From Apoda limacodes (Eukaryota > Arthropoda > Insecta > Lepidoptera > Limacodidae): a stretch of 64,000 bases of DNA. This document shows positions 23,641 through 35,353 of the stretch, piece after piece (position 1 is the first letter of the stretch; the number at the start of each line of letters is the position of its first letter). A program made the position numbers and the translations under genes. Where the stretch lies: assembly GCA_946406115.1 (NCBI GenBank), contig OX291548.1:10466373-10530372 (forward strand), read 5' to 3'. The notes under the pieces are model-generated. The model saw nothing but the letters and a program-made list of their open reading frames with translations. It was not told the DNA's origin and did not search any database.

Positions 23641-23732
23641 TTCAAAAACTAATATTTTATAACTTTGACGATTCAAAAGTGATTGTAAAATCCTTATTTG
23701 AATAAACCATTTTGACTTTGACTTTGACTTTA
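23641..23732 (+). repeat. LINE 3' tail with (TTTGAC)n
   Basis: TTGACGATTCAAAAGTGATT, TTATTTGAATAAACCATTTT and then a short TTTGAC tandem array form the 3' end of a common lepidopteran LINE/SINE. A sister tail is at 27095-27162. Confidence 0.65.
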
Positions 23733-23859
23733 TGAACAATACCAATGTTATAGATTGCGATTTTATTTCGCAGTTCTAAAATCGCAACGATTAAAACTCG
23801 AAGTGTGCTCTTAGCCTTAGAGAAATGGAAATTATTAATATAACAATCAGAGAGTAAGG

Positions 23860-24470
23860 ATTAGATAAAGAGGTCCGACAAAGGCGGTCGTGCGATACGG
23901 TAACTGCGGGACAGGGAGCGACCCCAAGTGGCCTTTATAATATGAGGACACAATACTAAGACGACGTATGCGTAACTAAAATATTTTTTATTGATGTTTT
24001 CTAATTTTATAGTCATTATTTTTGATGAAAATGTCGTTCGGGAATATTATTTTTTTTAATCAATTTTCTTAAAGTTTCACATAGCCATTATAGAGCGTTC
24101 AATACAAAATGACTACAAAAAATTACTATGCGGCTAATCATAAATTACGTCGTTATTTGGAGTGTGGCAAAGTTAGACAATTACTTACGAAAATTTGGAA
24201 AAGAGCGCGTACTAGAGATTTTGTGAGAATAATATATTAGTTTCTAAGTTTCCCTTGGTGTTACCCACGCAATATTTTGCCAATTTTCATGGTTTTATAT
24301 ACTTACAAAAATAATCGGTTTTCCATACAAAGTTTCATCCCCTATCCCACCGCCTAGAGAATAATGTTCCCCACAATACTAAGACTAGTAGGGGTCGCTC
24401 CCTGCCCCGCACTAACCTCACGATTACCCTGTCTAGACGCCTTTCGTTGGACATCTGTATCTAATCTTTA
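23860..24470. mobile_element. MITE with long inverted arms carrying a nested insertion
   Basis: The left arm (23865-23925: GGATTAGATAAAGAGGTCCG to CGGGACAGGGAGCGACCCC) matches the complement of the right arm (24388-24465: GGGGTCGCTCCCTGCCCCGC to GACATCTGTATCTAATCTT). A 409-bp repeat is inserted between them. A related arm lies near 11040-11110. Confidence 0.6.
23963..24371 (+). repeat. 410-bp dispersed repeat, copy 2, with 14-bp target duplication
   Basis: CACAATACTAAGAC occurs at 23949-23962 and again at 24372-24385, exactly framing the insertion. A 14-bp direct repeat without terminal inverted repeats suggests retroposition, although no poly(A) is visible. Copy 1 is at 16028-16437. Confidence 0.75.
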
Positions 24471-25212
24471 CTATGTGGAGCAAAGCTTCTCTCCTTCCAT
24501 TTGCCAGATAACGTAGAATTAAAAAAAAATGATGTAAATCGGATAAGTGGTTTTGTGTGAGAAGAACATAAACGTACAGACCTACAGAGAGACGTTAAGT
24601 TTCATAATGTATGGATGAGACGTTAGTTGTGTACTGACGGACGACTTATAGCACGAGCGCGTATTATTTTGTGACTACCAATAGCCACAAAGACATCAAG
24701 TTTTCCCATTCCCATCAGATTTGCACTGTAATTTAATATACTGTATTTTAGTTCTGCTGTCCCAGATTTGGTTACACTACTAAAAAATGGTAGGTGACAG
24801 GTAGGATCAAAATGATCCGAATAACGAAAATAGAGAGTTACTGTAGGCTCTAGGTATTTTTGACAAAACATACATATATCTTATCATGATCAGGTACCTA
24901 TAATATCAACGGATCTCTCAAACCTGCACAATAAAACTCAATGACATGAACACAAAAGTGGGTCGCACACAATATATTGTCCTGAAAGTACTTCGCAATA
25001 AATAAAAGAACACTCTAGTTTGTTAAGCATCATTAGAGTATCGTTGTTAACTAAAAATTATAGATTAATCGATGTGACATGTGAAACTAGAGAAATATTG
25101 CTCGGTCTCGCTCGGTCACGATTGATGCTTTCTCCACTGGTTCCCACCCGAAGCAAAGAAAATATATATAGCATGTTTGTTTGATTTTTAATTGTTACTA
25201 GACAATTTGGCT
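24471..25212. other. Intronic stretch, nothing recognised
   Basis: The 82-codon minus frame at 24623-24871 has no recognised motif. Confidence 0.5.
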
Positions 25213-25265
25213 GGCTTTTGCCCGCGGCCCCGCCCGCGGCCCCGCCCGCACTTAATTTAATAAAA
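25213..25265 (+). mobile_element. Lep1-like Helitron 5' end with duplicated GC block
   Basis: GGCTTTTGCCCGCGGCCCCG followed by a second CCCGCGGCCCCG copy is a Lep1 start with a short tandem duplication. Confidence 0.5.
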
Positions 25266-25633
25266 AAGTTTACTTTAGTTCTCATAAGCGAATCAGTTAT
25301 AGTTAGTTATTCTGCAGGAACTTTTGAGTTTCCGGAATTAAGTCTTGTCCTTCAGCCGTCTTTTGAACTATCTTTATGCCAAAAGAGTTGTTTGACCTGG
25401 GGCCAAAGCATTGAATACCTATTAGAAAAATAGGTACCTACTTAATATCCTAATTATTCATTTTAAAACTTGGTGTCTGGTTTTCGTGTACAAAATTGAC
25501 TGATTTACTGATATTTTCGATGGGTACAACACACCATAATGCATATGCATCTTATCTATGATTATCTCGGAAGAGCGTTCAAAAACCGACTAGGTTGGAT
25601 GGAGTTACTACTCGAACCGTTCTGAACCCGATG

Positions 25634-26135
25634 CCGTCTATAGTACGTTTCAAAATCCAGGCGGCGAAATGGACAATGACTCGGATAAATATGTTAGTCT
25701 CAAAAGAAAACGATATCTCTTCATACATTTCTTTATCTTTTGTCGGCTCCATGGCTTAGTGGGTAATGAGCCAACTGCTGAATCAATGCGAGTGGGTTCT
25801 ATTCCCGCACAAGACAAATATATATTATTTTGTGTTTGTCTTAAGACTAGGTTTTTTTTGTAACAAAAAAAGCATATTCATAGCACAAGCTTTGCTTAGT
25901 TTGGGACCAGTTAGCGCTGTGTGCGATGTCCAAAAAATATTTATTAATTTATCGCTTATGCTCAGGACCACGTTTATAGTACAGGGTGGGTTAACCGGCG
26001 CGGTCATTCTGAGTTAACAAATATTTGTATTAAGCGCGTACGGTTAAGGACCGTACTATAAAAGGTACCCTGTGGTAGGCGTAAGGGTCATTGTCCTTTT
26101 TTCGCCTGGATTAAACATAGTATATAAACGGTTAA
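25634..26135. mobile_element. MITE with about 50-bp inverted ends and an internal tRNA-like segment
   Basis: The left end (CTATAGTACGTTTCAAAATCCAGGCGGC...GGACAATGACTC) matches the complement of the right end (GGTCATTGTCC...CGCCTGGATTAAACATAGTATAT). No transposase frame is present; the overlapping open frames at 25669-26017 have no motif. Confidence 0.6.
25744..25812 (+). ncRNA. tRNA-like segment (SINE head or tRNA relic)
   Basis: TGGCTTAGTGGG fits the polymerase III A box and GGTTCTATTCC fits the B box (GGTTCGANTCC) with one mismatch, about 35 bases further on. The flanks do not make a convincing acceptor stem, so a functional tRNA is unlikely and a tRNA-derived SINE head is the better reading. 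Confidence 0.5.
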
Positions 26136-27080
26136 TTGTTACCTTTAGTATAAACTCGAGTCACAGATTTCGCTGGAATTAGCAGCTACATTTGTTTGAA
26201 TTAAAAATATCAGGCGTTAAGAAATAAAATAAATTCTTGCCTTGTAAGATTTTTTTTTTTTTATGGCTTGTATTTGGAGGATTTGGATGTTGTACTACAA
26301 GTGAGGGCTTATAATTTATACCATCTGAACTTAGAAAAATGCTTAAGGTAGGAGAAATTAAATAAATATAGGTGGCTTATCAAATCTGTAGCTGAATTTC
26401 TAGTTTCTGAACGCGCCATCAGTCCAATTAACGAGTATCGAATTAAAAGGAAAAGGATCGGTGCTGTTGCTGTTTATATTTGAAATCTTACTATTTTGAA
26501 CTTTATTTATAAACCTTTTTGTGAGATGTTACACCTGATTTACTTAGGCGTACTTGAACCATAATAACTTCCACTGAACGAATTCTGATGCCCTGCGATT
26601 TGGATTTTGACATATTGATCAATCCTTGCATTCTATCCAGACACCTCATTATTACAGATTATTTCCTTTATGGATAAAATTGCTACGATTTTGTTTCCAT
26701 TTATTTGGATAAGGATTAATACAAAAGTAATCTACAAGTATATTATATTTCTATGGGTATGAGTTTATTCGTTACAAACATACAAAAATCTCGGTATTAG
26801 TGTAGATAAGCAGGCGAGCCTCATTTCAAGGCAACTTCAAATAGTTTATATATTGCTCACACTATAGTAAGTAGTTGACTTAAAATGAGTCCCGCTGCTT
26901 ATAGTTAAATATTTAGTATGTTTTAATTTCTTTTTAGTTTTTAATGCTTTTGCAGTCGGCTTCTTTTATCTTATTCGGCCGAATACCAAATATCTAGGTA
27001 CTATTATTTTTTACTACTTTTTATTACTTAGGTACTAAGTGTTTCGGTATATATTACCCTTTAGCTGATTATCAAAACTT
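26136..27080. other. Intronic stretch, nothing firm
   Basis: TTATTCGGCCGAATACCAAA near 26972 is a palindromic motif that recurs in altered form near 28808 and 28835, suggesting an unnamed repeat family. Confidence 0.4.
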
Positions 27081-27165
27081 CTTGCCAGCTCTTTTTGACG
27101 ATTCAAAAGTGTTCTCAGAAACCTATTTGAATAAATATTGTTTGATTTGATTTGATTTGATTATT
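27081..27165 (+). repeat. LINE 3' tail with (TTTGA)n
   Basis: TTTTTGACGATTCAAAAGTG, ACCTATTTGAATAAATATTG and a TTTGATTTGA array repeat the tail seen at 23641-23732. Confidence 0.65.
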
Positions 27166-29660
27166 CGACTGAATATGAAATACTTATGATTTTTCGTTGT
27201 AGTAGGATGATTGCCAAAATAAAAATATGTTTTTTTTATAACAATGTATTTTATTGTTATCAATAAAATAATCTTGCATTATCAAAAAAATGTACTATAG
27301 GTGAGTTCTTTTAAGAGGCCATAAATGATTACTATTTTATTAGGCTTACATAATTTACTATATATACTTTTACGTTTAAACTACACAAATCAAAACGAAG
27401 AGGGCACGACCAGTGTTGCCAAAAACGGAGGCCCTGATGTCGCCAATTTTTACAGTTTAAGTATTCTCACATAGCCGAATTTTAGCTACTGTAGCCTAAT
27501 CCTGGCTTGCGTATCCAAAACCTAGCTTTGAATCTATTTATTTTCATACCTACTTCAAAAAACACTAAAGCTTCTGTGTAGCTTGAAAATACAATAAAAA
27601 TTATTAGTATTCTTAGTGCGCTTGTGCACTGATTCGTTTTCGGTAAAAAAACTAAATTTGGATCCGGTAGGCAGAGCTGCGGTCGAGTCATTAAAATGAG
27701 AGTGTTTAAAGTAGAGGATAGAATGGAGAACGTTATCCCGCGTTCTTTTATGTGTTTGCCCAAACGCGACAAAAACTTAGTTAAATGTGCGCACGGCCCC
27801 TTGTATTTGATAAAAAATCCAGAACTTTGCATGGTGGTGTCTTCCAATGGACATTATGTGGTATCTTTAAATATATAATAACAGAGCCAGAAGCTGACGA
27901 CGATTTATTTCAGACGACAACACATTGTAGGCGCCCTCTTTGCTTACAAAATATGAACGAGAAAACCATGAATCACGGATGTAATGCAAAAGCAGCATTT
28001 ATGATTTTCCGAATGTTTTTTTTACGTCCGTCAAAATCACGAAAACGAATCGAAAGCGAATCAGTGCGCTGTTCGCTACGTATGTCGTGCTTCCCGAGTA
28101 GTTATAAGTTCGGGAAAGGTCTTGAGCTTGTATATTCTTTAAATCCGTATAGTGGTACCTATGTAGCATTTGGATATATACTCAGTGTTTTACCATAGTT
28201 TTGTCACAGAAACATCGCCTATGAAATTACTACGAACGTTAAAAAAAACGTTGTGCAAAATGAAAGTGAAGAAAATTAACTGGAATTTGCCCGAACTATA
28301 TCGTTAGTTTAATACAGAAAATTGCTGGTGTTATTTTTTATTAACAGTAGTTAATAGTTATCACTTAATTCCATGCTACATTTGGTTACGTAAGTAATAG
28401 CTTACACAAATAGACATAATAGCTCATACATATTTATGATATTCTCCGATACTAATCAACCGATAAAAATAGGATGGCCGGCCATCCTTTTATTCTTAAT
28501 ATCACCTTTTTATTAATTTTTCATTTGTAACATGAAAAGGTGTTGATTACTTTTTGATAAGTTTATGTTCATTTGTGATTTGGCTAATTTAAAAGAATTG
28601 TCCCTGAAGTAGCTTAATAGGCAGTAGCGTCTTTCAGATTTGATCATTGGCAATTCTCGTCCTTGAGTAGGTTTTCTAAATGGCAAAAAAATAGCTTATA
28701 CTGGCAACACTAAGCACAAAAAAGTTCGTATTTATTATGATCACCAAACTACGCATATCAAAACACGCATCGCGGTGTGGTAGGTATATGATGAGAGAGG
28801 TCACGCGCTGGCCGAATACTTTCGTCAAATATTCAGCTATTCGGCCAGAGCCCGAAGAATATTCGATATTCGACGGTGTCTGAGTATACTATTCGTTGCA
28901 AGATAATAAAATAGTCAAGCGTGAGTAACAAAAATTGGAAAAAAATAACACTAAAAACTGTGAATCAAAATAAATAATTAAATTAATAAAATAACTTATA
29001 TTTTTACTCGCGCTTCACTATCTTAGTATAAGTGTTATAATTTTTTTTCGATTTTCCTAGTACAGTACGAGTCATTTCCGTCGCCAAATCTAAAATATCA
29101 GGCGGATTCATATTTTCTACACATTCACTACTCTCGGATATTTTTTAGCAAAAATAAAAAAAAACCCACTAAATTTAGAACAACAAAACGTATGAAGCGC
29201 GCCAAATCACGCGATTTAGCCCACTCATAAAAAAAATGATGAAATCTGATTGTTTGGATTTTTGTCCTGTATCGTATTGATTGTATTATAACATTATTTT
29301 GTTAGAGGAATAGTGTTATAATATCATAATAATAATATAATACAAGGAATAAGGATAAATTGGTAGTTCCAAAATGTCGTCTTCAGAAGGTACAGCTCTT
29401 TCGCAATACAAAGTATATTTTTCTACAATAAAATTCCAGAACACGTGGTTAATATACCCTCAAATAAATTTAAAATATATGTCAAAGATAGTTTAATGAA
29501 AAAAAGCTATTACAAAGTTGATGAATACATAAATGATAAAAATGCTTGCAAAAATTAGAATTAATTGTTTTGTTTTGGGCCATTTGAAATATTTTTTTAA
29601 ATTAAAACATTGTATATTATGTTATTACCTAGTATAAGGCTATATTGTATATTTGTATGA
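27166..29660. other. Intronic stretch, no supported gene
   Basis: The overlapping open frames at 27482-27878 and 27785-28198 (up to 137 codons) have no recognisable domain, no signal peptide and no conserved-looking composition. 28806-28845 has 11-bp inverted arms (CTGGCCGAATA / TATTCGGCCAG). 28915-29030 has a weak longer inverted repeat around GAAGCGCGAGTAA-like sequence. Confidence 0.45.
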
Positions 29661-30335
29661 TGTATAAAAGATTAGCTGCTGAGTTTATTGCCGGTTCTTC
29701 TCGGTAGTAAAGCGTTACGAACCTTCCAATCTTCTCCTCTTATATTTTGTTCCTTTACTACACACATTGTAACTGGTACATTCGAACTTTTATTGGAGTT
29801 GCTTGAGTGTGTCATGCTCTCTCAAAGTGTCTCTGCGGTGGTGGCGTGTGTGTCGGGTCGTTACGTTCCATAAAACATGGTTGAGCGAAGCGATGGCTGA
29901 TTCATGTGTCATATTCGTGAACGGGTGCCGCCTGTGGAGGCTGGTCTGCTCTTGCAAACTTCTTTGTATTCTTACTATTTAGTCTTACTTTTTTGTTTTG
30001 TTTATTAATACTGTAAGACATTGATTATTTCTGAGTGATGAATACATAAACTGTCTTTTTTATATTTTGCAATTAGATACTTTTTTATGTTGTGCTTGTG
30101 CTTTATATTTCATGTTTTTTATGTTTGTAATGGAAAGTGTCCTTTTATGATAGGGAGGGCATTTTCCAATATTTTAATTGGACGCTGTAAGAGAAAGGGA
30201 GAAAAGAAATGCCCTTGCTGAGTTTCTTGCCGGTTCTTCTCAGTACAAGGTCTCCCGCCCTATAGACTTACGAACCGATGGCGTAGTGACATTCATAAGT
30301 GCTCAATTATTGTAGCCTAAACTGAATTAATTATA
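29661..30335 (+). repeat. Two LINE/SINE tail fragments in tandem
   Basis: GCTGAGTTTATTGCCGGTTC (29677) and GCTGAGTTTCTTGCCGGTTC (30218), each followed by TTCTC(G/A)GTA and a CTTACGAACC-like segment, are two copies of the same tail region, about 540 bp apart in direct orientation. Confidence 0.6.
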
Positions 30336-33179
30336 TTTAATTTGAAAGTGAATTCTATTTTTAAATTTTAGTATTGTGTTTATAAAGTCTGTCACTTCTT
30401 TTGAAGTTTATAATTAGAATTTTACGATATGAGAGTATATAAAAGATTTTTTTGTAAAATGTATAAAATAATAAATGTTTTTATAACAAACACACATGAT
30501 ATAATCAATATTGCTTCAAAATGCTATTGTAAAGCAGAGGTAAACAATGTATCTGATGGCAATAAAGATGATTACAGATTATATTAAACAATAAATATAA
30601 ACAAATTGTGTAATGTTTGATCTTATCTCGATGAACTAGAAGGTTAGGAGATTTATAAGTACTCGCTGTTTTTGTGGTAAAAAACAAGTAAATCTGTGTC
30701 CCCAACCGATCCCGCTAACAACTTCTTGTAGTTCCTCAGAAACTGCCAATCGGAGTATATTATTGTGTCTCTGGTCTTTCATTTGACCACTTCTTATATA
30801 GCTGTTAATTTACGTCATATAAAGTTACCTTAGTCCAAATACATTGCAGTAAAGGGGTTATGATGTGGGTGTGTAGTCTCCACTGATTGCCAACTTAGAT
30901 GGATAAAACCGGAAAGATATACAAATTAATCAATCAGAGAAACTATTCCATCACACCCACTCGTAAACAGTGTCATTACGCACAGGCAAAGCGGGTGCTA
31001 AGGCCATAATTTCTCCTACGGGCTTTTTCTTTGTAAATTTTATTTTCTCTAAGCAAAGCGCACGTTAATATAACACATGACCGGTAATGACGGACCATGT
31101 GTATCATACAATGAAAAAAATAGTTCGTTAGATGTAACCGAACTTTCGCCTACCTGTAACTTAAAAAAAGTGACTACATAACTAATGCAATACCTAACCA
31201 AAATCAGTTTTGTTAAATTTCTAACTGAACAATTAATGTTGTATATTACTTCACAACATTACTTACATCTTATAAAAACGTTTCTTTATACTTTACCTTA
31301 AGTTTAGTTATATCATGCTAAAAAAATATTGAATTAGACATACCGTATGTTGATAACAGATCTGCTGTTCGAATAAACCTCACTGTATCTGCGTTTACTT
31401 TAGTCTTATTTATCTGTTATACCTAAACCAATTGACTTAGTAATGTTTTACACGACTTTCTCCTTACATATAACCCAAACCATGGCTGCAAGTAACTAAA
31501 AAAAACCTATAGGTTAGGTTATACGGCATAGACGTCCTTTGTTAATTACATCGATAGGTCGTGATGAACCTATGTTTTGTGAAGCGTACGGTTGACAACT
31601 GGTTCGTGTTCCTGTTAAATGAAGGGCTGCGGCGAATTTTGTTCAGCTCAGTCACCAACTGTGAAACGGCGGTAAACAGGAATTCCCCGCCAGGTGAGGA
31701 GTTATGCCTGGAGAACGCCTTGGTCCACTTCACTTGCGATTCGGTTTGTATATATGCGAGCTATCGAAGAAACTTCAATAGCGCGATGTAGGACGCGTGA
31801 CGTCAACCTTGATTCGTAGCGGTACGATATGATGTTTGTAATTGGTAAACTTCACTAAGTCTTAGAAAGGTGTTTGTAAACGTTAATTGGCCATCAGTGT
31901 AATGACAAAAGCACTGTTTTATCTTCTCACTTTAATAAAACGTTTTGTAATCTTTAGTAAGCTTTTTATGTTGATATTAATTACCCTACTCATAAATTCG
32001 AGAAAAGTTTTAAAGGATTTGTAAAATTCTGTAATCCGAAGTACAACTTATTATTTTCGGAAAGAAATAAAACTATTTTGTAGTTATTAGTTTATGAAAT
32101 ATATAATGAAATTATAAAATGTACTTATGTATCACTATGTTCTGGACATCGTGTGGTTATATCTAATACTTAGGTTGTTTAGATAAGGCTGATGTTTTTT
32201 TAATAGTAGTTGATTTTGTCTACAAATTAATAGGTTGTATGTGACAAAAAATGTCTAAAAACAGTAAATCATTGTTAAAAGGTTAATATTGTTATGGCTA
32301 ATCAAAGTATTTGCTAGAAGCTTGGCCTATGTTTTTGTTGCAAATTATTAATGATTAAGAATAAAATAAGATCAACAGTTTATTTACCTGTGACCACTTA
32401 GGTTTGTTTACTTTTGTAAGGTAAAACATAAATAAACATTTGATTACACTTAGCCCAATTCAAAATAACATTAACTGTTTTGTTTTTTATTGTTAAACCA
32501 AATAGTAGAAAGAACATAACTTTAATAATGTCTAATCAAATTCTGGGTAAAAACTGAAATAGCCGAAAGAGTTTGGTTAAATATTGTTTTCAGTGTATAT
32601 GTCTAGAAGCTGCACGTAAGTATGTTTTAACTTTACACATTTTTTAAATTCATAAATTCACTATCGCCATTGGGCGGTAGCGTTGTTTCTTCTATTCCTT
32701 CTACTTCTATTCCCGCCATTTCAACAGTGTTTTGGTGAGCTTATTTATTTATTCACCTTACATTTTTATTTATTTGCAAATGTGATGAAAAACATTGTGT
32801 ATAACACGGATGGTACGGGAATTACAAACTCAAGTCATTTCAGACGGCCTTTAGCTTTAGGCTTTTAAATAGCCTCTCGTTAGTAAATTTTCTCTTCACC
32901 ACCCTTAATACACAATGTACTATTTTAGTAAGTAAGGTCACCGATAAAGCTCATAACTGGGTAAGCGAAGTGGACGACCAGTGAATAAATATTCCTGCAA
33001 AAATATTGGTTCGGCAGTAAGTACCGTACATGCAACTTCTCTTGAGAAAAATTCTTTTACAAAAAAAAAAATACCTCATATTGGCTCCGCCAATTTGAAT
33101 TTTAAAAAACTGATAAAAAATTAGAAATCAGCACCCTCGAAAGCCCTTTACTACCCTCGATACATGAAATTATACATGA
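30336..33179. other. Intronic stretch, no supported gene
   Basis: AT-rich. 31560-31790 has open frames on both strands (76 and 63 codons) that overlap and show no motif. GCGTGACGTCAACC at about 31795 contains a CRE-like TGACGTCA. 30850-30990 contains GATGTGGGTGTGTAG and CACACCCACT in inverted order. Confidence 0.4.
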
Positions 33180-33425
33180 AGTTTACGTTGCGTGCATAAA
33201 AAAGTCAGTTTTTTACGGATAAATAACGAACCGCTGGACCGATTTATTTCAGACTCCTTTCAGATCTAAGTCATGACGTGGCGTATCGATTGATATGTCA
33301 TCAGAGCGATTCGGTCCAGTAGTTATTGAGGAATCGAAAGCCAAAATATGTCTACATACATACGTACGTACACACACATACGCAAACACAGACATCACTC
33401 TAAAAATGATTGCAAATGATTCTCC
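33180..33425 (+). repeat. Dispersed repeat (GAACCGCTGGACCGATTT type)
   Basis: GAACCGCTGGACCGATTTAT, GATTCGGTCCAGTAGTTATT and a short ACATACATACGTACGTACAC run are typical of repeats in lepidopteran introns. The class is not determined. Confidence 0.45.
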
Positions 33426-34405
33426 AAGTCTTGAAACGTAAAGAAAACACAAAATTTTCGATTTCGATTTTCGGACCTATTCCAATAACTTCTCAAGAAA
33501 AGTTAATATTCCTGCAAAAAGAAATAAAAAGGTTGAAAAGCTCTCATGCAGTTGTATCCAGCTTTGATGACTCCGTCGAAAAACAAGTAGCTTCAATCAA
33601 ATTATCATCAAGACTAGTAGCATCACAGAGCTTTGCTGACCCAGTTTTCGCTTTCATCTGCTTTTGTCGTGGCTTGAGAGAAAAAACACGTAGCTTACGT
33701 CATAGGAGAAAAGAAAGCATTGCGTTTTGTGCAGCAATTAAGTAAAAGTTGTAGCATTGCGTGTGGACAAAAGGTCGTTGCTTTTTGATGACCTTTGATC
33801 GAATGTGGTTTGAGGTTGAAAGATGTCTGTTTTTGCGCTGTTTGCTAAAAATGGCTGATTTATATTTGTGCAGACATCTGATATGGTTATGCAGGCTACG
33901 AGGCAATGAAGAGCTCACAGTGGCACAGAGGTGCCAGATAGTGTTGGAGACTATACGTAATCCTTGATTTTCCAAGTTTCTGTAAAGGAACCTGGCTGAT
34001 CTTAACACATTCTTTTTTATATCCTAGGTGGTAAATACGCTTGCGTAATGTTAAAAGGTTATCGTATAGTATATAGACGCTTGCAATACTATAAAGCACG
34101 GACGCTAAGCAGGAAGAATTTCGTTCAATGACCGGTCACTATTTGTCTCTGTTGCCGTTGTGCTCCTCTATGACAGAGGTCATTGCATCTGTGCGAATGC
34201 GATGGCAAAAAATTATGCGCGTTCAACAGAGACTATTATTACTAGTGCCTTTGCTGACACTTTAAAAATCTGTTCACTCCCTTAATGAAAAATCCCATAC
34301 TGCGGTAGAAAACATACACGGAGGAAAAATCTCTTGTAAGAAAATACCGCTTGTAAGTTTGAGATAGAAGACAATCCTTTTAGCTGGTCGTTGAACCAAG
34401 TTAAC
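33426..34405. other. Intronic stretch, no supported gene
   Basis: Several 60-110-codon frames overlap on both strands (33410-34099). None has a domain I recognise. The 111-codon plus frame is basic and Ser-rich and could be transposon-derived. Confidence 0.4.
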
Positions 34406-34700
34406 CTACCCACCTAAGATCGTAGATACAATGATATTCAAGACATTGGAAAACACTCCTGCTCCTGTTCCATGGTTTCTCTTGGAGCCGTTCGTATAGA
34501 TTCTTATTTCATGCATGTCAGAGCTGTCTTTCTCTTCCTCATAAAGTCGGATAAGGTATCTTTTGGTCCCAGGCTCACTTTTGGAGCCGTCCGTGTAAAT
34601 TCTTACTTCATGCATGTCAGAGCTGTCCTTCTCTTTCTCATGAATTTGGATGAGGTATCTTTTGTCAAAGATACCTTATCTGACTTTATGAAGTCAATTT
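34406..34700 (-). pseudogene. Retroelement RNase H fragment, internally duplicated
   Basis: The minus-strand frame reads MHEVRIYTDGSKSEPGT and again MHEIRIYTNGSKRNHGTGAG, two copies of the RNase H beta-1 motif (IYTDGSK with its catalytic Asp; Asn in the second). They come from a tandem duplication of about 100 bp visible in DNA as repeated TTCTTA(T/C)TTCATGCATGTCAG and GGTATCTTTTG. The rest of an RNase H domain is absent. It is a relic of an I- or Jockey-like LINE. Confidence 0.65.
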
Positions 34701-35295
34701 CATGATACCAAGTTTGTTTAAACAAGAAGACAAGACGGACGATCCTCGACGGCTCAAATCTTTTTTCCATGAGACATTACTCTCGTGCCCTCTGTACGCG
34801 TATATGTAACATATTTTTGAACTAGTGTCGGCGCAAGCCTGATTTGCTACCATAGGTCATTGAAAGTATTTCTCCTCCCGATTTCAATCTTATTCTGCAA
34901 TCTAAACTTCATTATTGAAAATTTCAACATCCGCAGCTTAAAAATAATTTTATCGAATTGAAATGTACTGGGCGTATGTCACTTTCGTCCACGTATTTAT
35001 TTAAATGATGCGCCGAAATGTTTTGTATTCTTAAGTTTCGAAATTCGAACACAGCCGAACGAGAGCTGAATTATGATAGCTCTTTCTGACTACACTTACA
35101 GGGCATTGCCAAATAGAGATGCTACCTGAACAATACGGTCGTTTTACATACAGTAATAAAAATAAAATTACTTAAAAAACTGAAACAGATATGACGAAAG
35201 TATTAGATTAAGATTTTCCTTGCGTGTTTTTACCCAATTAAACTTATAAACTATTTAAATCAAATTTTGGGCGCTTAATAATATTACATATTTCA

Positions 35296-35353
35296 TAATG
35301 TTGACCATGTTCTGAATAAATACCTGTATTTGTTTAGAACATGGTCAACATTA
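35296..35353. repeat. 58-nt hairpin with 18-bp perfect stem
   Basis: Arms TAATGTTGACCATGTTCT (35296-35313) and the exact complement (35336-35353) are separated by 22 nt. Inside the loop AATAC and GTATT can pair further. The length is near the lower end for insect pre-miRNA stems, and the pairing is unusually perfect. Confidence 0.75.

Noticed and set aside
27482..28198. Overlapping ORFs of 121-137 codons as a possible gene
   Set aside because: They overlap on both strands, have no motif, and no splice partner or promoter was found. Their length is within chance for this stretch.
27411..28713. Possible TIR pair AGTGTTGCCA / TGGCAACACT as the ends of a transposon
   Set aside because: Only about 10 bp match, no target duplication is evident, and the interior has no repeat or transposase signs.
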